Position numbers and translations under genes: made by a program
The notes under the pieces: generated by a model
The model's input: the letters and a program-made list of their open reading frames with translations, nothing else
What the model was told of the DNA's origin: nothing
Databases searched by the model: none
In this document: positions 24,401 to 38,200 of the stretch, in pieces
Position numbering within the stretch: the stretch's first letter is position 1
Layout: each line of letters starts with the position of its first letter
Origin: Opisthocomus hoazin
Taxonomy: Eukaryota > Chordata > Aves > Opisthocomiformes > Opisthocomidae
Assembly (NCBI RefSeq): GCF_030867145.1
Contig: NC_134433.1
Coordinates: forward strand, 17,395,896 to 17,459,895
Direction of reading: 5' to 3'
Length of the DNA stretch: 64,000 nucleotides

Positions 24401-27400
24401 CCTGCAGACCCTGTCTTGAACTCTCTGCCTCCCTAACTTCACCTGAGGCAAGTCATGTTCTTTGTGTCTAGTCATCAGCAATGGACAAGTCCCTGATGAC
24501 CCCAGATCTTCTGAAGAAAAGAAAATGAGGAAGCGTATACGTAAGGGAATGACGCTCTGTGTATGCTATGCTGCCAGCATTGGAGGAACTGCAACACTCA
24601 CTGGAACAGGACCAAACATGGTATTGAAAGGCCAGATGAATCAGTAAGTCATTCTTGCTGTTTCTTTTACTTATACTGTCTTACTGTTTCTGTGACCAAC
24701 TGATTAGTCTTAGATGACAGTTTCAGTTGCAAACTATAAGCAATAACCAGTCCATTAACTGAGAGAGAGAAAGGTGTATAAAGTGATGGGCCTCATTTTT
24801 CTGCTTCAGCCTTTTTTAGGCAGCTATGTGCTGCTATTATAGGTCTCCTGAGAGACTTGGAAATACGTTCTGGTAATCAGCAGGCAGACAGTTGATCCTG
24901 AGATACTGGTGGTTCTGCTTCCTTTTTCAACTGAAATGCAGAGGAACTGCAGTGAAGAGCATCAGAAAAATGCATGATTAACCCTTCTCATAAGCACACT
25001 GAGGAGAGCAAAAAATAGCTTAGCCTCTCCTATAATATTATTCCTCCATGCTGTAGCTGTGTAAACTCTACAGATACTTTTGTAAAAGAAAGGATTTATC
25101 CACAAAATACTTTTTGCTAAACTGAGTTTGGAAATTGATTTAAATACAACCTAATTGACAGTGGAAATTTTGCAGACTCCACAACAGTCCCTCAACATTG
25201 CTTGCTTATGTTGGCAGTACTTAAACCTCAGCTGCCACACTACCCATTGGTTTTGACACCTAGCTGGAAATTTGCTGTTGATATCTTTCCTCCAGTGAAC
25301 GCAGAGAAGAACAAAAGTTGCTGTTCTTAAGACACTGGTTTCATTCTTTTAAGCCAACTAGCAACTTCATCTTCTATTGAAGTGAGCAGAAGTGCAGCTA
25401 CTAATTTCAAGAAAGACAATTCTTGCTCTCTTATTAGAATGAACAGGGAGGAAGAAAGAATGCCCTGTCTTGGGATAAATAAGCAGGCATATTGGAAGTG
25501 AAAGGTATCTAGCCTGTGTGGGAGATCTTTCAGCAGCGCTTACATGAGCTCCTATATGCATTGAAGTAAAATACAGGGAAAACTGAGGATCATTTAGGTT
25601 CTGCTCTGAAATCCAGGCTGCCTTCCTATTGACTGCAGTTAGGCAATGGCTGTTGCCTATGATTCCTTGTAATGGTTGTCCTAGATTTACATGTATAATT
25701 GTCACTAGTGCATATTAAAGGGAGAGCAGATGATTACTAAAAGTTTTGACATTCTTACAGAAAGCATTTTTCTTTTCAGGCTATACCCCCAAAATAATGA
25801 TGTTGTGAATTTTGCTTCCTGGTTTGGGTTTGCATTCCCAAACATGATGTTGATGTTAGTACTAGCTTGGCTTTGGCTACAGTGCTCCTTCATGGGACTC
25901 AAGTGAGTATCTAACTGCGTGGTACTGTGTAAACCTCTCAGCTAGTGCAGATCACCTCACTGAGAAATCTGGATAAAACAAATGCATTGACAAGTTACTT
26001 ATTTTGTAGCAGAGAGCAGTTTCATTTCACAGCAACTTTTGGGGTCTTTAAATCTTTTGTGTTCATGGGAGTTGCACTACGACAAAAGCTTTATACATTC
26101 TTAATGTTCAGACAGAATTGCCTTTTTATTTTTCAATTTCACATTTGAGAACTTCAGCCCTAGGAGAGCTAGCGTATCTGTTTTGCTACCCTTGATTCAA
26201 AACTGAGGTTTTCATCCCAGGTTGCTCCAAACTGGACAGAAACTTACACCTGTTCATAGATCCCATTCTTCTATGAGAACTGGTGTGTCTGCATTAAATA
26301 CTTTGGCACTGTTGTCTTTTCTTTGTCCTGGCCTCTTCTGTAGTCTGTGTCTGTCCCCAGGAGTGACAGCTTCAGAGTGGCAAGCATGCTAAATCCCTCT
26401 TGTGTGTTAATACGGTATATTCTTCTCCCTTTTTCTTAAAGCTTTAAAAAAAGCTGGGGCTGTGGGACAGAGAGAACTGCTAAAGAAAAAGCTGCATACA
26501 ACGTGCTGAAGGCAGAAATGAAGAAATTAGGCCCTATATCCTATGCTGAATTCAATGTCCTCCTAATGTTTGTTTTGCTGGTTCTATTGTGGTTTTTCAG
26601 ACACCCAGGCTTTGTAAAAGGCTGGGCCACCAGGCTCTTCCCAGGAGGAGAAAAGTAAGTTTTTAGAGTTTTTTTTCACACTGTACTCTCTTGGTTGTGA
26701 ATCAGATTCCCTTGCTCTTACATTCCACTTTAAGTGCAGGGTCATTCATTCCAACTTTATCTGAATTCATTTGTTTGCTGGGCTTGATCCTGTCACTTGT
26801 GCATGAGATCACCAATTGATCTATTGTTTGACAGTTTGTACTGCAATGAAGGCTGGAGACTGGGACATGGAGCAAGCCGAGCCTCCTAAAGGAAGAGAAA
26901 ATTCTGTCCTGCTGGTCTCAGTCACACTGATGTGCATGTTAGTATTTTGTTTCTATGAGGTCCAGTCAGTTGCGGTGTTATTTCAATATTTGGTAATACT
27001 GCCTCTAAACAATAGCTTAGAACTCACTGGGAAATTGATTTGGTGCTTTGAATGATTTCTTCGCGTGATGTCTGCGGCAGATTAAGAACATGAAATGCAC
27101 AATGGAACTATCATTCAGACCATTTCTTTACACATCTGTCATTGAGATACGAGTGTTGAATCTCTTCACAGAGAAGGAACCCTGCTCCCAGGAGCCATTG
27201 TCATCTGTGACTCTGGTTATTAATGTGTATTATAGCTAGTTTCTTTTATTATGGTGTTTGTGTCATGGCAGGTCTGAGAGACCTCAGTCATGATCTAATG
27301 AGCTGTTTTGCTAATGTACGAGCCCCAAACAGGATGACAAAGAGCAGTGACTGCAATGCCGGAAGGTAGCTGTCTTCTAGGAGAAAGATCTCTATTTTCT

Positions 27401-30400
27401 AAGCGATATTCTCTTTTTTTTCTTTTAGGTATATCACTGATTCTGCTCCTGCTGTGCTTATTGCCCTGCTGCTGTTTATCCTTCCTGCTAATAAACCCAA
27501 ATTCATAGGCTGGAATCCAAGTATGTCTGACCCTGAACAGGCTGAAGAAGGTATTTAAAAGAGGAATTGTAACATTGTGAAACAGCCAGCTCCAGCTAAC
27601 ATGGCAGAAACACGTACTGGATTTGCATGCAGTTCTTCAGGGTAGCTCACCTCCCGCACTTCTTGGGCAGGGCTGGAGCACAGTCCCTGCTCCTGCGTAC
27701 TACCCTTAACCTGCGCAGGTTTTCCAGTAATATGCATCTGCCTGTTGGGTCTTTCCCTAGTATCTTATAGAACAGGAGACAAAATGTCTTCACTCTCCTA
27801 AAACATATTCTGCTTTTCATTTCTTACTTCAGATATAAAAAAGCCATTTTTATCAGCCCCGCTGCTAGACTGGAATGTGGTTCAGAGGAAGATGCCCTGG
27901 AGCATTGTGCTGCTGCTGGGAGGAGGTTTTGCTTTGGCTGATGCAAGCGCAGTATGTCCTGACATCTGTTTTTCTCTGACTCAAAGGCGAACTTCCCTGG
28001 TTTGTTATCTAGTCCTGTATTACTGGGCATGCACCCAAAGCCAAACCCAGTAGAGATGTTCAGATCTGGAGGCAGATCTAAATTAGCAGAAACTGGGAGG
28101 AGAGGTGAATGTTTGTGCCTCTTTTTCAGGAATTTGTGTGCTCTGACCAAGTTTCTTCAATTTATCTTACTTCTTGGAGGCTGCAGAATAGTTTGGGATC
28201 TTCACTGGCTGGATGGACCAGAAAAGCAGCCTTTGTTATTAATGTTATCATCCCAATCCCAGCCCTGGCTAGAAAAATGGAAGTATAGAGAACACTTGTA
28301 AGATTTTCAGAACCGTTTACAATTTGTTTAAAGGATATATGTCTTGAGATTTAAACCAAACCACTACTGAAGTGGTCAAGAAGAAAATCGTTGTGGGTAG
28401 ACATCCTCCATAATTGTGTACAGCGGGGTTTCTTGAGCTTCTTGTCAGTGGCTGTGGCCAGGAAGTATGCTGCATTCTGTAAGACCATGGTTTGATCCTA
28501 TGTTCATAAACTCACAGAAAAGGCAGCTGAATTCCCAAAACAGGAAAGAATCTTGAGGTGAACTGTATTGTTTCCTTCATCACTGCTAAGATGCATCTAA
28601 ATCAAAGCAAGCCTTAGCCATCAACAGTGCCATGCATTGAGGAAATTCATATTCAGATCTAAGTTTTGTGGCTAGGTAGTTTTAAACCATGGGGCAAATT
28701 AAAGCTCTATGGCCTTACATTCATCTACATACAACATACATACATTATTAAAGCTCCAGAGCATTAGAAGGCATCAAGTCAAAGGTTTTGTAACCTGAGT
28801 CAATCACTGCCTACATACATACAACAGAGCATTCATACCGCATCAGTATCTTCAGAAACCTTAGAAAAACATGCCAGGAAACTTCTGAGTGACACATTAA
28901 GTATTTGCAATAGTCTTATCAATAATTGTTTCTGTTTAGCAAAAAAACATAACTTTGTAACCAAAGTGTGAGCAAGTATTTGAGTTCCAGAAAAATAAGG
29001 AAAGTGGGACTCCGTATTATGTCTAGTTGGCAAGGAATTTCTTTTAGTGTTTGTGATAGATCATTGTATTTTCCCATGTGGTGTTCATATAATTCAGGAG
29101 TCATTTCGCATTATTTGGTAGGAACGTTACATATAACATGAGTTCCCTGTTCATGAGCTAGGGGTTCAAAGCCTTACTCCAAAACACTCTCTCTTCTTGT
29201 CAGAACTCTGGGCTCTCAGCTTGGCTGGGTCATCAAATGACTCCACTAGGATCTATCCCACCATGGGCCATTGCAACAGTGCTTTCGCTTATTATAGCTG
29301 TCTTCACTGAATGCACCAGTAATGTCGCCACAGCCACCCTCTTCCTACCTGTCTTTTCATCCATGGTAAGATTACTTCCATCCTGTTATGTTATCAACTG
29401 GGAGATCAGAGTTAAACTGACAGTCTCTAGTGGCAAAGCAATATCATATTTATTGTCTTGAAAGTTGCTCCAATGTTAATCTGAAAGCCAGTAATGAAGC
29501 AGTCTATCTGACAGTATACCATACCAGTGATTTTAGCTGGGATTCACCACTATGTTTATAGCATCATATGTAGATGTAAAGTGGGAATGCAAACTTTCTC
29601 CAGTCTGCCCTACCTATATGCCTGAACCCTGAGAACCAACTCTTTGGGGCAGGAGGTAATTCAGGATGCCTATCCCATGGCACTGTCACTGAAGAGCAAG
29701 CCATTTCAAGCCTTCTGTAAGATGTGTCCCTTGGCCCTGGAGAAAGTGAAGTGAGAGCCACTCTTTTAATGCAGATCAACAAACACCGGTTACTTCTGGT
29801 CATTTTGTATTTGAACCACCAACTCGGAACTGGAAAAACACGCACATAAAAACCCAAATCAAAACAAAATCCAGCACTTTCGGTTCATCCTTTTGAATGG
29901 TTCCTTCATCTTCATGGTTTTATGCTAGAATACAGAAAGTGGTAGGCCTGGTTATTAGAAATGTGCCATTTTCCATGGGAAGCCAGAATGATTTTAAAAC
30001 TTTCAGAGGAAAACCTGAAAAGTTTTGCTGCCTTTTCTGAGCAGAATTGAAATTGTAGAATAAAGGAAAAAAAATAGATTACTTTTTTCTTTAATTTGGC
30101 AAGTACAACTGCTTTATTCTAGATCATTTCGTCAAAGTAAAATTATGTCAATCAAGGTGCTGAGCTATTAGTGACTCAAATTGGCAATTAAGTTCTGAGT
30201 CCCACAGAGTTTATGTGATGTCTAAGAGTGTTACTCCACATGCTAGTAATTATAATCCCATCCCTGCATTACCTTGGCAAAAGCGTGGTGCGAGGGCAAA
30301 GAAAAGATCATTGGATAAATTTGACCAGAACTCCAAATTATACCACAGAGCAAAACAAACAACAAGAAAGATTCAAGCATTGTTTTTAAGTATCGTGGGA

Positions 30401-31601
30401 CAGGAAATGAGAGCAAAGTTATCTTTAAGCTCATGTGGATTTCAGAATAAAATTCTTGTAAATTACTCTGATGCTTTAATACCAGGAAATGAAATGAGCC
30501 TGTGTCTCAATGGCTTGGGAAATGTTCTCTATGCTTTTCTTTTGGAACACCTCCAGTGTGAAATTCTCTCCATTTTATTGCAGGCTGCATCTGTCAAGAT
30601 CCATCCTTTGTATGTTATGCTGCCTGGTACTCTCAGTGCTTCCTTTGCCTTCATGCTACCTGTTGCAACACCGCCAAATGCAATAGTGTTTTCCTATGGC
30701 CACATCCGTGTTCTGGATATGGTAAGATGATAATTGCGTGATCTCTTATCTGAAGCTCTCCATTGCCTTTATCATGAAATATGGTGAGAGTTTAATTTTC
30801 TTAGCCAAGTATTTCTGAAGTATCAGGAAGCTCTTATGAGCTGTAACTATCACCCTATGCCCCTCTCTTATGCGGTGTTAATTTGCAATAAATATTTGCA
30901 TCTCTGAAGTAACAGTGCCTTTGTCACAGGCTTTGCAGACATACGGCCCAGCCCAATTGAAATTAAAAACTGACAGATCATAAGTCTCTTAAATACTGAA
31001 GGGTTAAAATGCAGCCAGTGCTTTCCAGTCTTCTGGGGCTTTGGTGAGTGTAGCTGAAGCCTTGTTTCCACAGGAGCTGAAAGCAGAAGGTAACAATCAG
31101 TTACCCTAAGCTCCGCCCCTCTGATTGCCTGCCAGATCACAGTGCCAGGTTCTGTGCCGAACACCCAAACATTATTGGTTTTCTAACTGGAGACTTCAAG
31201 GGGGCAGAAGCTGTTCTTTAACTAATAAGAGCAACTTACTGTACATGCCTTAAAGCTGCTAGACTAGTTTTATAGCAAAGTGTTCCAAGGCTTTGCACAG
31301 TGTGTTCCTTGGCATCTCCACCTAAGCAGCTACATAGGGCAGTGGATACAGTGGCTATTTCTGTGATTTATTTGACCATGTGTCTTTCTGGTGTGCGTAC
31401 AAATAGGCCTTGCTGCAATTTGCTGTGCTGGTGTTTGGTTATCATTGTTGATCTGGGCTTTTGTCCTAACAGGTTAGATCTGGAATAGTGATGAACATCA
31501 TTGGAGTCTTCTGTGTCACACTGGCCATCAACACATGGGGAAGACCTATGTTTGAGCTGGACACATTCCCAACCTGGGCAAACAGCACAACTAACCAGTG
31601 A
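18000..31601 (+). CDS. SLC13A5: Na+/citrate cotransporter NaCT (SLC13 family), 12 exons, 587 aa
   Basis: Exons: 18000-18104, 20696-20824, 21701-21837, 22272-22486, 24472-24643, 25780-25902, 26442-26654, 27429-27550, 27833-27951, 29204-29365, 30584-30721, 31473-31601. Phases are consistent throughout with GT-AG introns, giving 1764 nt with stop (human 568 aa). The product imports citrate with sodium across the plasma membrane. Family signatures are clear: [17 protein letters not shown] (about residues 49-65), the first SNT motif at 141-143 ([13 protein letters not shown]), [15 protein letters not shown] in exon 5, [14 protein letters not shown] with the second SN pair at 484-485, and [19 protein letters not shown] in exon 11. 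These form the two Na+/citrate sites of DASS transporters. The start was chosen because [20 protein letters not shown] aligns with the human N-terminus and first membrane segment. The loop after the first SNT hairpin (about residues 165-225) is longer than in human and accounts for most of the extra length. Confidence 0.96.
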
Positions 31602-31897
31602 GCAGTGAAGATTTCATGTGTTAAACAAGGAAAGGACCCTTAGTACTAGTCCCTGTTGCCTGAAGCCCTCTATAGAGTCTCATCACCACTTCAGATTGAG
31701 TGTCAGGTGTTTGCTACCTTCCGGGAGTCAAACATCAGTTCAAGCATGAACCAACTCAAATTTATTCCAGTCATGCAGGAGCCAAAAGTGCTGTTTAATT
31801 ACACAACCCTAAGGATCATGTGCCTGGATCATAAGTATGATCAAGTAATCCATTGTACCTCAAATCAAGGTCTAGGTTAAGAATTTATCGAACTTTA

Positions 31898-31903
31898 AAT
31901 AAA
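31898..31903 (+). terminator. candidate SLC13A5 polyadenylation signal
   Basis: This is the first AATAAA after the SLC13A5 stop codon, about 300 bases downstream (context CTTTAAATAAAGAGAG). Another lies near 34237, so a longer 3'UTR is possible. Confidence 0.5.
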
Positions 31904-32009
31904 GAGAGGGCAGGCTGTTGTATCAAATTGTTTGAACTATTGTATCACTGGTATATACTTGTAAATCATTAGCATTGATCACTGCACTCAGGCAGGGGCT
32001 GGAAATTTG

Positions 32010-32116
32010 TAGAATCATAGAATGGTTTGGATTGGAAGAGAAGTTAAAGATCATCTAGTTGCAACCCCTCTGCCATGGGCAGGGACACCTTCCACTAGAC
32101 CAGGTTGCTCAAACTC
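32010..32116 (-). mobile_element. CR1 LINE 3'-end fragment
   Basis: Reverse-complement CR1 tail: AGAATCATAGAATGGTTTGG, then AAAGATCATCTAGTTGCAAC, the CCATGGGCAGGGACACCTTC block and CAGGTTGCTCAAACTC. Strongly 5'-truncated. Confidence 0.9.
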
Positions 32117-32193
32117 AGTAACTATTACTTATATCCACAAGTCAGCAGCTATACAGAGAAATCCTTATTGTCACTTGTCTAGTGAAAGAAGGG

Positions 32194-32256
32194 GTGTGCT
32201 GTGTTGTGTTTGCTATGTTTATGTTATGTTATGTCATGTCATGTTATATTTTGTTT
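32194..32256. repeat. degenerate (ATGTT)n / TGTGTT-rich simple repeat
   Basis: A run of TGTGT, ATGTT and ATGTC units just right of the CR1 fragment. Imperfect and short. Confidence 0.8.
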
Positions 32257-35200
32257 TAGTAGGGCCTCAGCCATGTGGTGGAATCCTTCTAGGCCAACAT
32301 CCAGCACATTTTCCATTGCCTTGTTTTCACTCCCAAATCTCACTGCATTTAGACACCTTTATTGAGGGTTGATATAACACAATTCCATGCTGGTCATGAT
32401 TCAGCTGATGTCCTGAGCAATAAGTTAAGGCAAGCTTTGTGTTTCTTGCGCGGTGGCACTGGCAGGGCCAGGACCCTTTCCCTCTCTCAGCCACAGCATG
32501 TGGTTTCACATGCCAGCCAGTGTTTTGTTAGCATCAGCCTGGAAATGACTGGTGGCCTACAGGACTTCACACCTACTGTGAAAGTTCCTGGATTAGCCCC
32601 TGATGTGCCTTGTTAATTAACTCTGGAATTCTGGAGTGGAGACAAGGCATGAGAAAGGCTCTAACTGAAGGCCTTGTGAAAATTTAGGGGGCCAGATATT
32701 AGAACTTGTGGTGGCTGACAGCAATGGGAGTTGTCTTGTGTACTTCAGAATTCAGGTCCTGTGAGAAAAGTGTCTTGTGGCACCTGTTTATGTCATTTCT
32801 GAAGGAGAACTCTACAGAAAGATTTGTGTTGGGCTAGGTGCATTTTGTCAGTGGTACGTGGATGCTTTTTGTTCAGCCCTGGAGATGAAGTTGGGTGGGA
32901 GGTAAGGCAGCATGTTACAGTTGAGGGATGTGTGGGCATGGCCTGAGTTCTGCTCCCAGGGTTGCTGTGCAGCCTCATGCAAGTCAGTTCACCTCTTTTT
33001 GCCTCAGTTTCCCCTCCTGAAGAAGATATCATGATACCTATCTACCTCACAAGGGTGTTGTGAGGACACAAGGTTCAAATTCTGCACCCATGGTGATTCC
33101 CTGCCTCATGATAAGGAGTGCCAGGTAGAATTTATAGAATCACAGAATTCTGGCCAGAAGATCTGGCCTCTAGCAAAGTATTGCATGTAGGATATTTAAC
33201 AGTTTTGTTATTAACATGAATGTTCTTTATAGAACTGGAAAAATATTCACATTTTTGTCTTTAAAAATGAGGAAAGTATTTATCAAATGACCAGGTGCTT
33301 TTTTGAGCAGAAAACTGCTTCAAGAATGATTTGATTTTCATGCCTTTATCTTCTGTGCTCTTTCAAGGTGCTGAGCACCATGAACTCTCTACTGACTGCT
33401 GTTTCTGAGTGCCTCCAACAGCACCCAGCTGGCTGCATGTGGTGCAGCCTCATATTTCTTGCATGGAATGGTGGAACGTAGATAAACACTGTTCCACTTG
33501 CAGAGTCTATCTAAGGAAGAGGGCAGTTCTAGTACCACGAAGTGGTTTGGTCACAGACATTTGTCACCACCTGAAACTTGTCACAATGTTTGAAAAAATT
33601 GACACCAGGAACAGTTAAGCACCTTCTGTGCTTTGGCAGTCACCACTTAATGCTGGTTTGCATATTTAGGTATTTAAGTGCATTTGAGAAAAGAACTTTT
33701 TCTGCCTTCTGATGGACTTCACAGTATGAGGGCGTTTCACCACTGCCAGGTACTTTGTAGTGCCTGATCTTCGCTGTTAGAAGTAACACACAGTGGAGTT
33801 TGCACAGGTGGGGAACACTGAACTTGCCTGTCTCAATTCATGGAGATAAAAACTCCTCTAAAACCAGTTTCAGCTAAAAGCCATAGGACAGACACTCCCT
33901 GTCCCATTTGCAGAAAGACATGTTGTGAAAGTTTCTTGCAGGGGAGAAAGTGCCCTCATCTAGTAAAGAGCTTCCCTCTTCTGCTGTGCAAGTAGAAAAC
34001 AAATGTTATTTTCACCAATCGTCACACAGGGTGATTCATTGACAGGACTGCCGGACCAGGAGGAATGTACATACAGGGTAATAAAGAATGCTGGTTTTAT
34101 TGTAACTGTGTTGTATTTGATGTGTCACCTCTCTGTCCTGGTAATAGCAAATGTTACTTTCTGAGACACTTTTATGACATCCTGTGATTGGTTTATATTT
34201 AATTTAAATGGGTGAGTTGCAGAATTAGAGCCTGGCAAATAAAAACTTACTACAACTGTCTCCTCTCTGGCATGGATTGTCTTCTGTGTAACACAGTGGA
34301 CCACTTGTTTCTACATTAATTTCCACTGTAGCATGGTATCGCTCCAGTAAGATCCAGGAGGGCACACACCATTGAGAATCACTGCAAAGCAGAGCTTTGG
34401 ATACCGCTTTAAGTACCTTCAGATCTCCATATCAATGGTTCCTCCTCTTTCCTCAGCTAAGTGATAACTCAAGTTTCCATATTTGAAAATGCTCAGGTGG
34501 AACCACATCAGGTCGCGTACCCTACAAGCTGCCTCGTTCATTTCAGAGTAAAGATTGTAAGAATCTAAGAAACACACCTGGTTTTAAGAATTAGTCTTGT
34601 ACAAACTCTCCAGTATCACAGGCAAAACCAGGCTTTTCTTCAGCATCAACCATGCATGTCGTCCTGTTTCAGTGCCCTAAGTAAATATATGTGTTGTTTA
34701 CACTTGGCAATGCAAGGACAATTGGTGTGTAACTGGAGCTAGGCTACATCCCCTTCCAGCACTGCAGGATACGTATCATGGTGGATACTCGTCTTGCATG
34801 GCACTTGTTTTTCTTCTCATCAAAGAGTTTTTGTTATAGGTGCAAAAGTTGAGATGGTCCTAAGGCAGTGGCATAAAGGAATCCCTTTGTCCCCAACTTC
34901 AAAACGTGCATCAGTAGAGCCAACAGAGAACATGGGAGGATGTTCCATGTGGACTTGTCAGTTTGGGTTACTGAGCCACCCTGAACTAGCAAACAGTTCC
35001 TGTTCTATCACATGTAGGCAGAGTGTGATTCCTAGTGGTTAGTGGGTATGTCAACTGTCCAGCTGGCGTAACAGCAGGCAGGGCTGCCTATAAGGAGCTA
35101 AATTAAAGCTTTCCTACTTTCTGTTCAGTCCCTATAGAATATCCTTGGCTTTTCCTTTCTTCTCTCAGAATGCAAAGTTGCTAATAGCATTTTGGCAGAT

Positions 35201-38200
35201 GTTGAATGTCTCAAACTGGCAGAATCATGATATGGGCTGCTGTTATACGGGGTTTGTTCCTGCTAGTTCACGTATCTGTGTGCAGACTTACTCTGACAAA
35301 GTACTGGCTCTTTGGGAATGGTTACATATATCTGAATGAGTTTATGAATGACCAAACTACAGGAAAACATACCAAGGGAGGACAAAGGTATTTCCTGCCT
35401 GTGTGTTGAACATCTAGATCTATGGAACGGAGAAGAAAAACCTTTCAGCATTCTCTACATGATCTAGAAGTCACCAAGCTGAAAAAAGCACCCAGACAGA
35501 AATAGACTCAAGCTTAATGTGGATGAAAACGTCATCCCCTTTTCTTTTAAGTGAGAGTATGTTCTTCTTTGGCCTACTGTAGAGATCTGTCTGAGCCCTA
35601 AGTCTGAAGTAAGGCTATGTTACGCAGGTCATCTCTTTGGTCGGTGTCATCTGCTGAATTCAGAGTGGTGGGTGGTTCATTCTGGCTGAGTTCTGATCTC
35701 ACTTGAACTCAAGTCTTTGGTTTATTCAGACTGTGTTTTCCAGCTCAGGTGCGTTATCACTTGAAGAGCAATAACCTGGTTGTAGCCAAAAACCATTTGC
35801 TAACAATGTGTTGAAATTGGACAGCTGTTGAAAATCAGCCCAGAAAAAAATATAGGTCACTGAATCAGCCCTAGCCAAATTCCAGCAGCAATTCCTTAAC
35901 GCAAAAGCACCTTTTCCTTTTTAGTAATGATATATTGTATACATTTATACATACTTCACATCTTTTTTTTCCTAAATGTCTGTGTTATACATAGAAAGAA
36001 GTGGATAGTAATGAATCCTGAACACTTGGTTCAAGTGACTGATAGTTCTCACAATGTTTTCCCAGTGTGGGTGAATAAACCTGTGACTTCAGCACAGTGC
36101 TTAGCCTGGTTGTGTCACTGTGAGGTCTCCAACACGTTTGTGCATTGCAGCACAATCCCAGCGGCCCATTTATGGACACTTGCTAGTCTTGGCATTTGTC
36201 TGCATGGTTCAATGGCAGGATGCTGGTTTTCCTCCAACTGGAAGAACCATCCCAGTGGCAGCTCTTCTGCATCAGATCAGGCCTTCACTCATGTATCTTT
36301 GCTGGTCCCTTTGTGAAGAGTCTGTGATATAAAGAGGACTCTGCGATGCGCTGCAGACTGCATCTGTTTTGCAAGATGTGACTGAAGATGTTCCTGTCCT
36401 TGAGCAGAGCACTTGAATCTCTCTGGGCCTGATGATCTTACACAGTTGTCAACTCCACAGAATTATTTGCAGAATACCACAGCTTGACAGCACCAATTGC
36501 AACTGGTGAATATTAACAACAAAACCAGCATGAGGAATAACAATCTTGTTATCCAAAGCCTAAAAAAAGTTTCTGAGGAAACTTAGTTTCATAGCATGGT
36601 TTCATTTAAATAACCATGATAGAAAAGGGGAGAAATTTGTCAAAAATTGGTATTGTAGAGGAGGGGGCTAGTTTTACTGCTTTAATCATTACTAAGACTC
36701 ATTCTTTACTAAGATTTTGATTCTAACATTTCCTGTATAACTGTCGCTATCCAGTTAGAGTTGTTAGGGATAGATTTAATACCTCCTCTGGTCTTACTTT
36801 ATATCCTGCAAGACTTTTCACCTGCAAAACTGGCAGAAGGCTTTTCCATGCACATTCGTCTGGACAGCAATTAAAATCCAGCTTCTACTATCAACAGAAC
36901 ACTCAAGGAAGAAAAAAGAAAGTTCCTAGAAGGTTGATAAGCATTTTTTGAAGATTTGTATCTAGATAGTAGTTACCTAACAATTGCTTAGAGATTTTCT
37001 GGACTCAGCATTTGACACCATTGTATTTCAGCTAATAGACAACAACATGAAATGACCCTTTACTATACAGTTTCTGAGAGTTTCTTTTTGTTTGTTTGTG
37101 CCCATAACTGTTTTGTTTTAATGGTCAACCATCCCTTTTATTTTTCAGACAGAAGTCTATTGAAGTCCTGATGTCCAGGAGCTCTTCAGCAGGGTTGCAC
37201 TGACTCCACCCAGCTGACCATCATTGTGTTTGGCCTGCTAAGGCCAAATGCTTTTCTAATGCCAGCAAGTTCTGTATGTGCTAGGCTTTGCTTATACATT
37301 TATATGTATACGTATGTGTTATATACGTATTGTACACATATATATAAAGTGGGAGGGAGTTGTTCTGTTTCATGTGACACTAGATTGCTTAAGTGTATAA
37401 ATCAGTCTGAGAAACTGTGTGAAAAGACTTGTGAAAGTATACATATTAAAGAGAGACAGTGTGAGCACAAAGCAGGAAGCCAGAAACTGGATTATTAAGG
37501 CTTTTTTTGGACTCTACTCAAACTTCAAGCAAGTTGCTTAATTTTTCTGTTTCAGTCTCTAATGTATTTCATGCTTATCAACTTGTAAAACTAGTCAGAA
37601 ATATCTCCTGCTAATTCATGCATGAAGACAAATATTAAATGATTTGCCTAACTAATGAATAAACTATGTTGCTAAAGTCTGTGAGTTCAATCAAATTGTA
37701 TGAAATTTGGTGTGATTCTTGAAGTTCTACTGCTTTGAGTCATGTAGGAATCCCGACTTTTCTTGGAAGCAATAAGTAAGTCTTAAGCTGTGACAGTATG
37801 AGAGGAAAGTCCATCAGCCCTAAAGCCTCAAAAACCGGGAGATAAGCAATAGGAACTCTCTGTTTCAGTTTTGAATTACTTAGTTTTAAATACAGACTTG
37901 CAATTTGGAGGGCTTGGCTTGCCATGTTATACAGCAATTTGCAGTGCAAAGCACTACTGAGTCCATGCTGACAGAATGTGGCATTTCTTGTCTTTTATGT
38001 CTATTGTTCCCTGCTTTTTCCCTTCTTGTTAAATCCCTATGCCATTTGTTGTACTTGCATATGAATATAAGCCTAAAATGTAAAACTATATATATTTCAA
38101 CAGACAGTTCCTTTATCTTTTTTGTGGTAGATTTCTCCCAAATGCTTTGTTATTTAATCTGCGGTTTAGCACTCCAGTGGATCAACTGTGAACTTGATAT

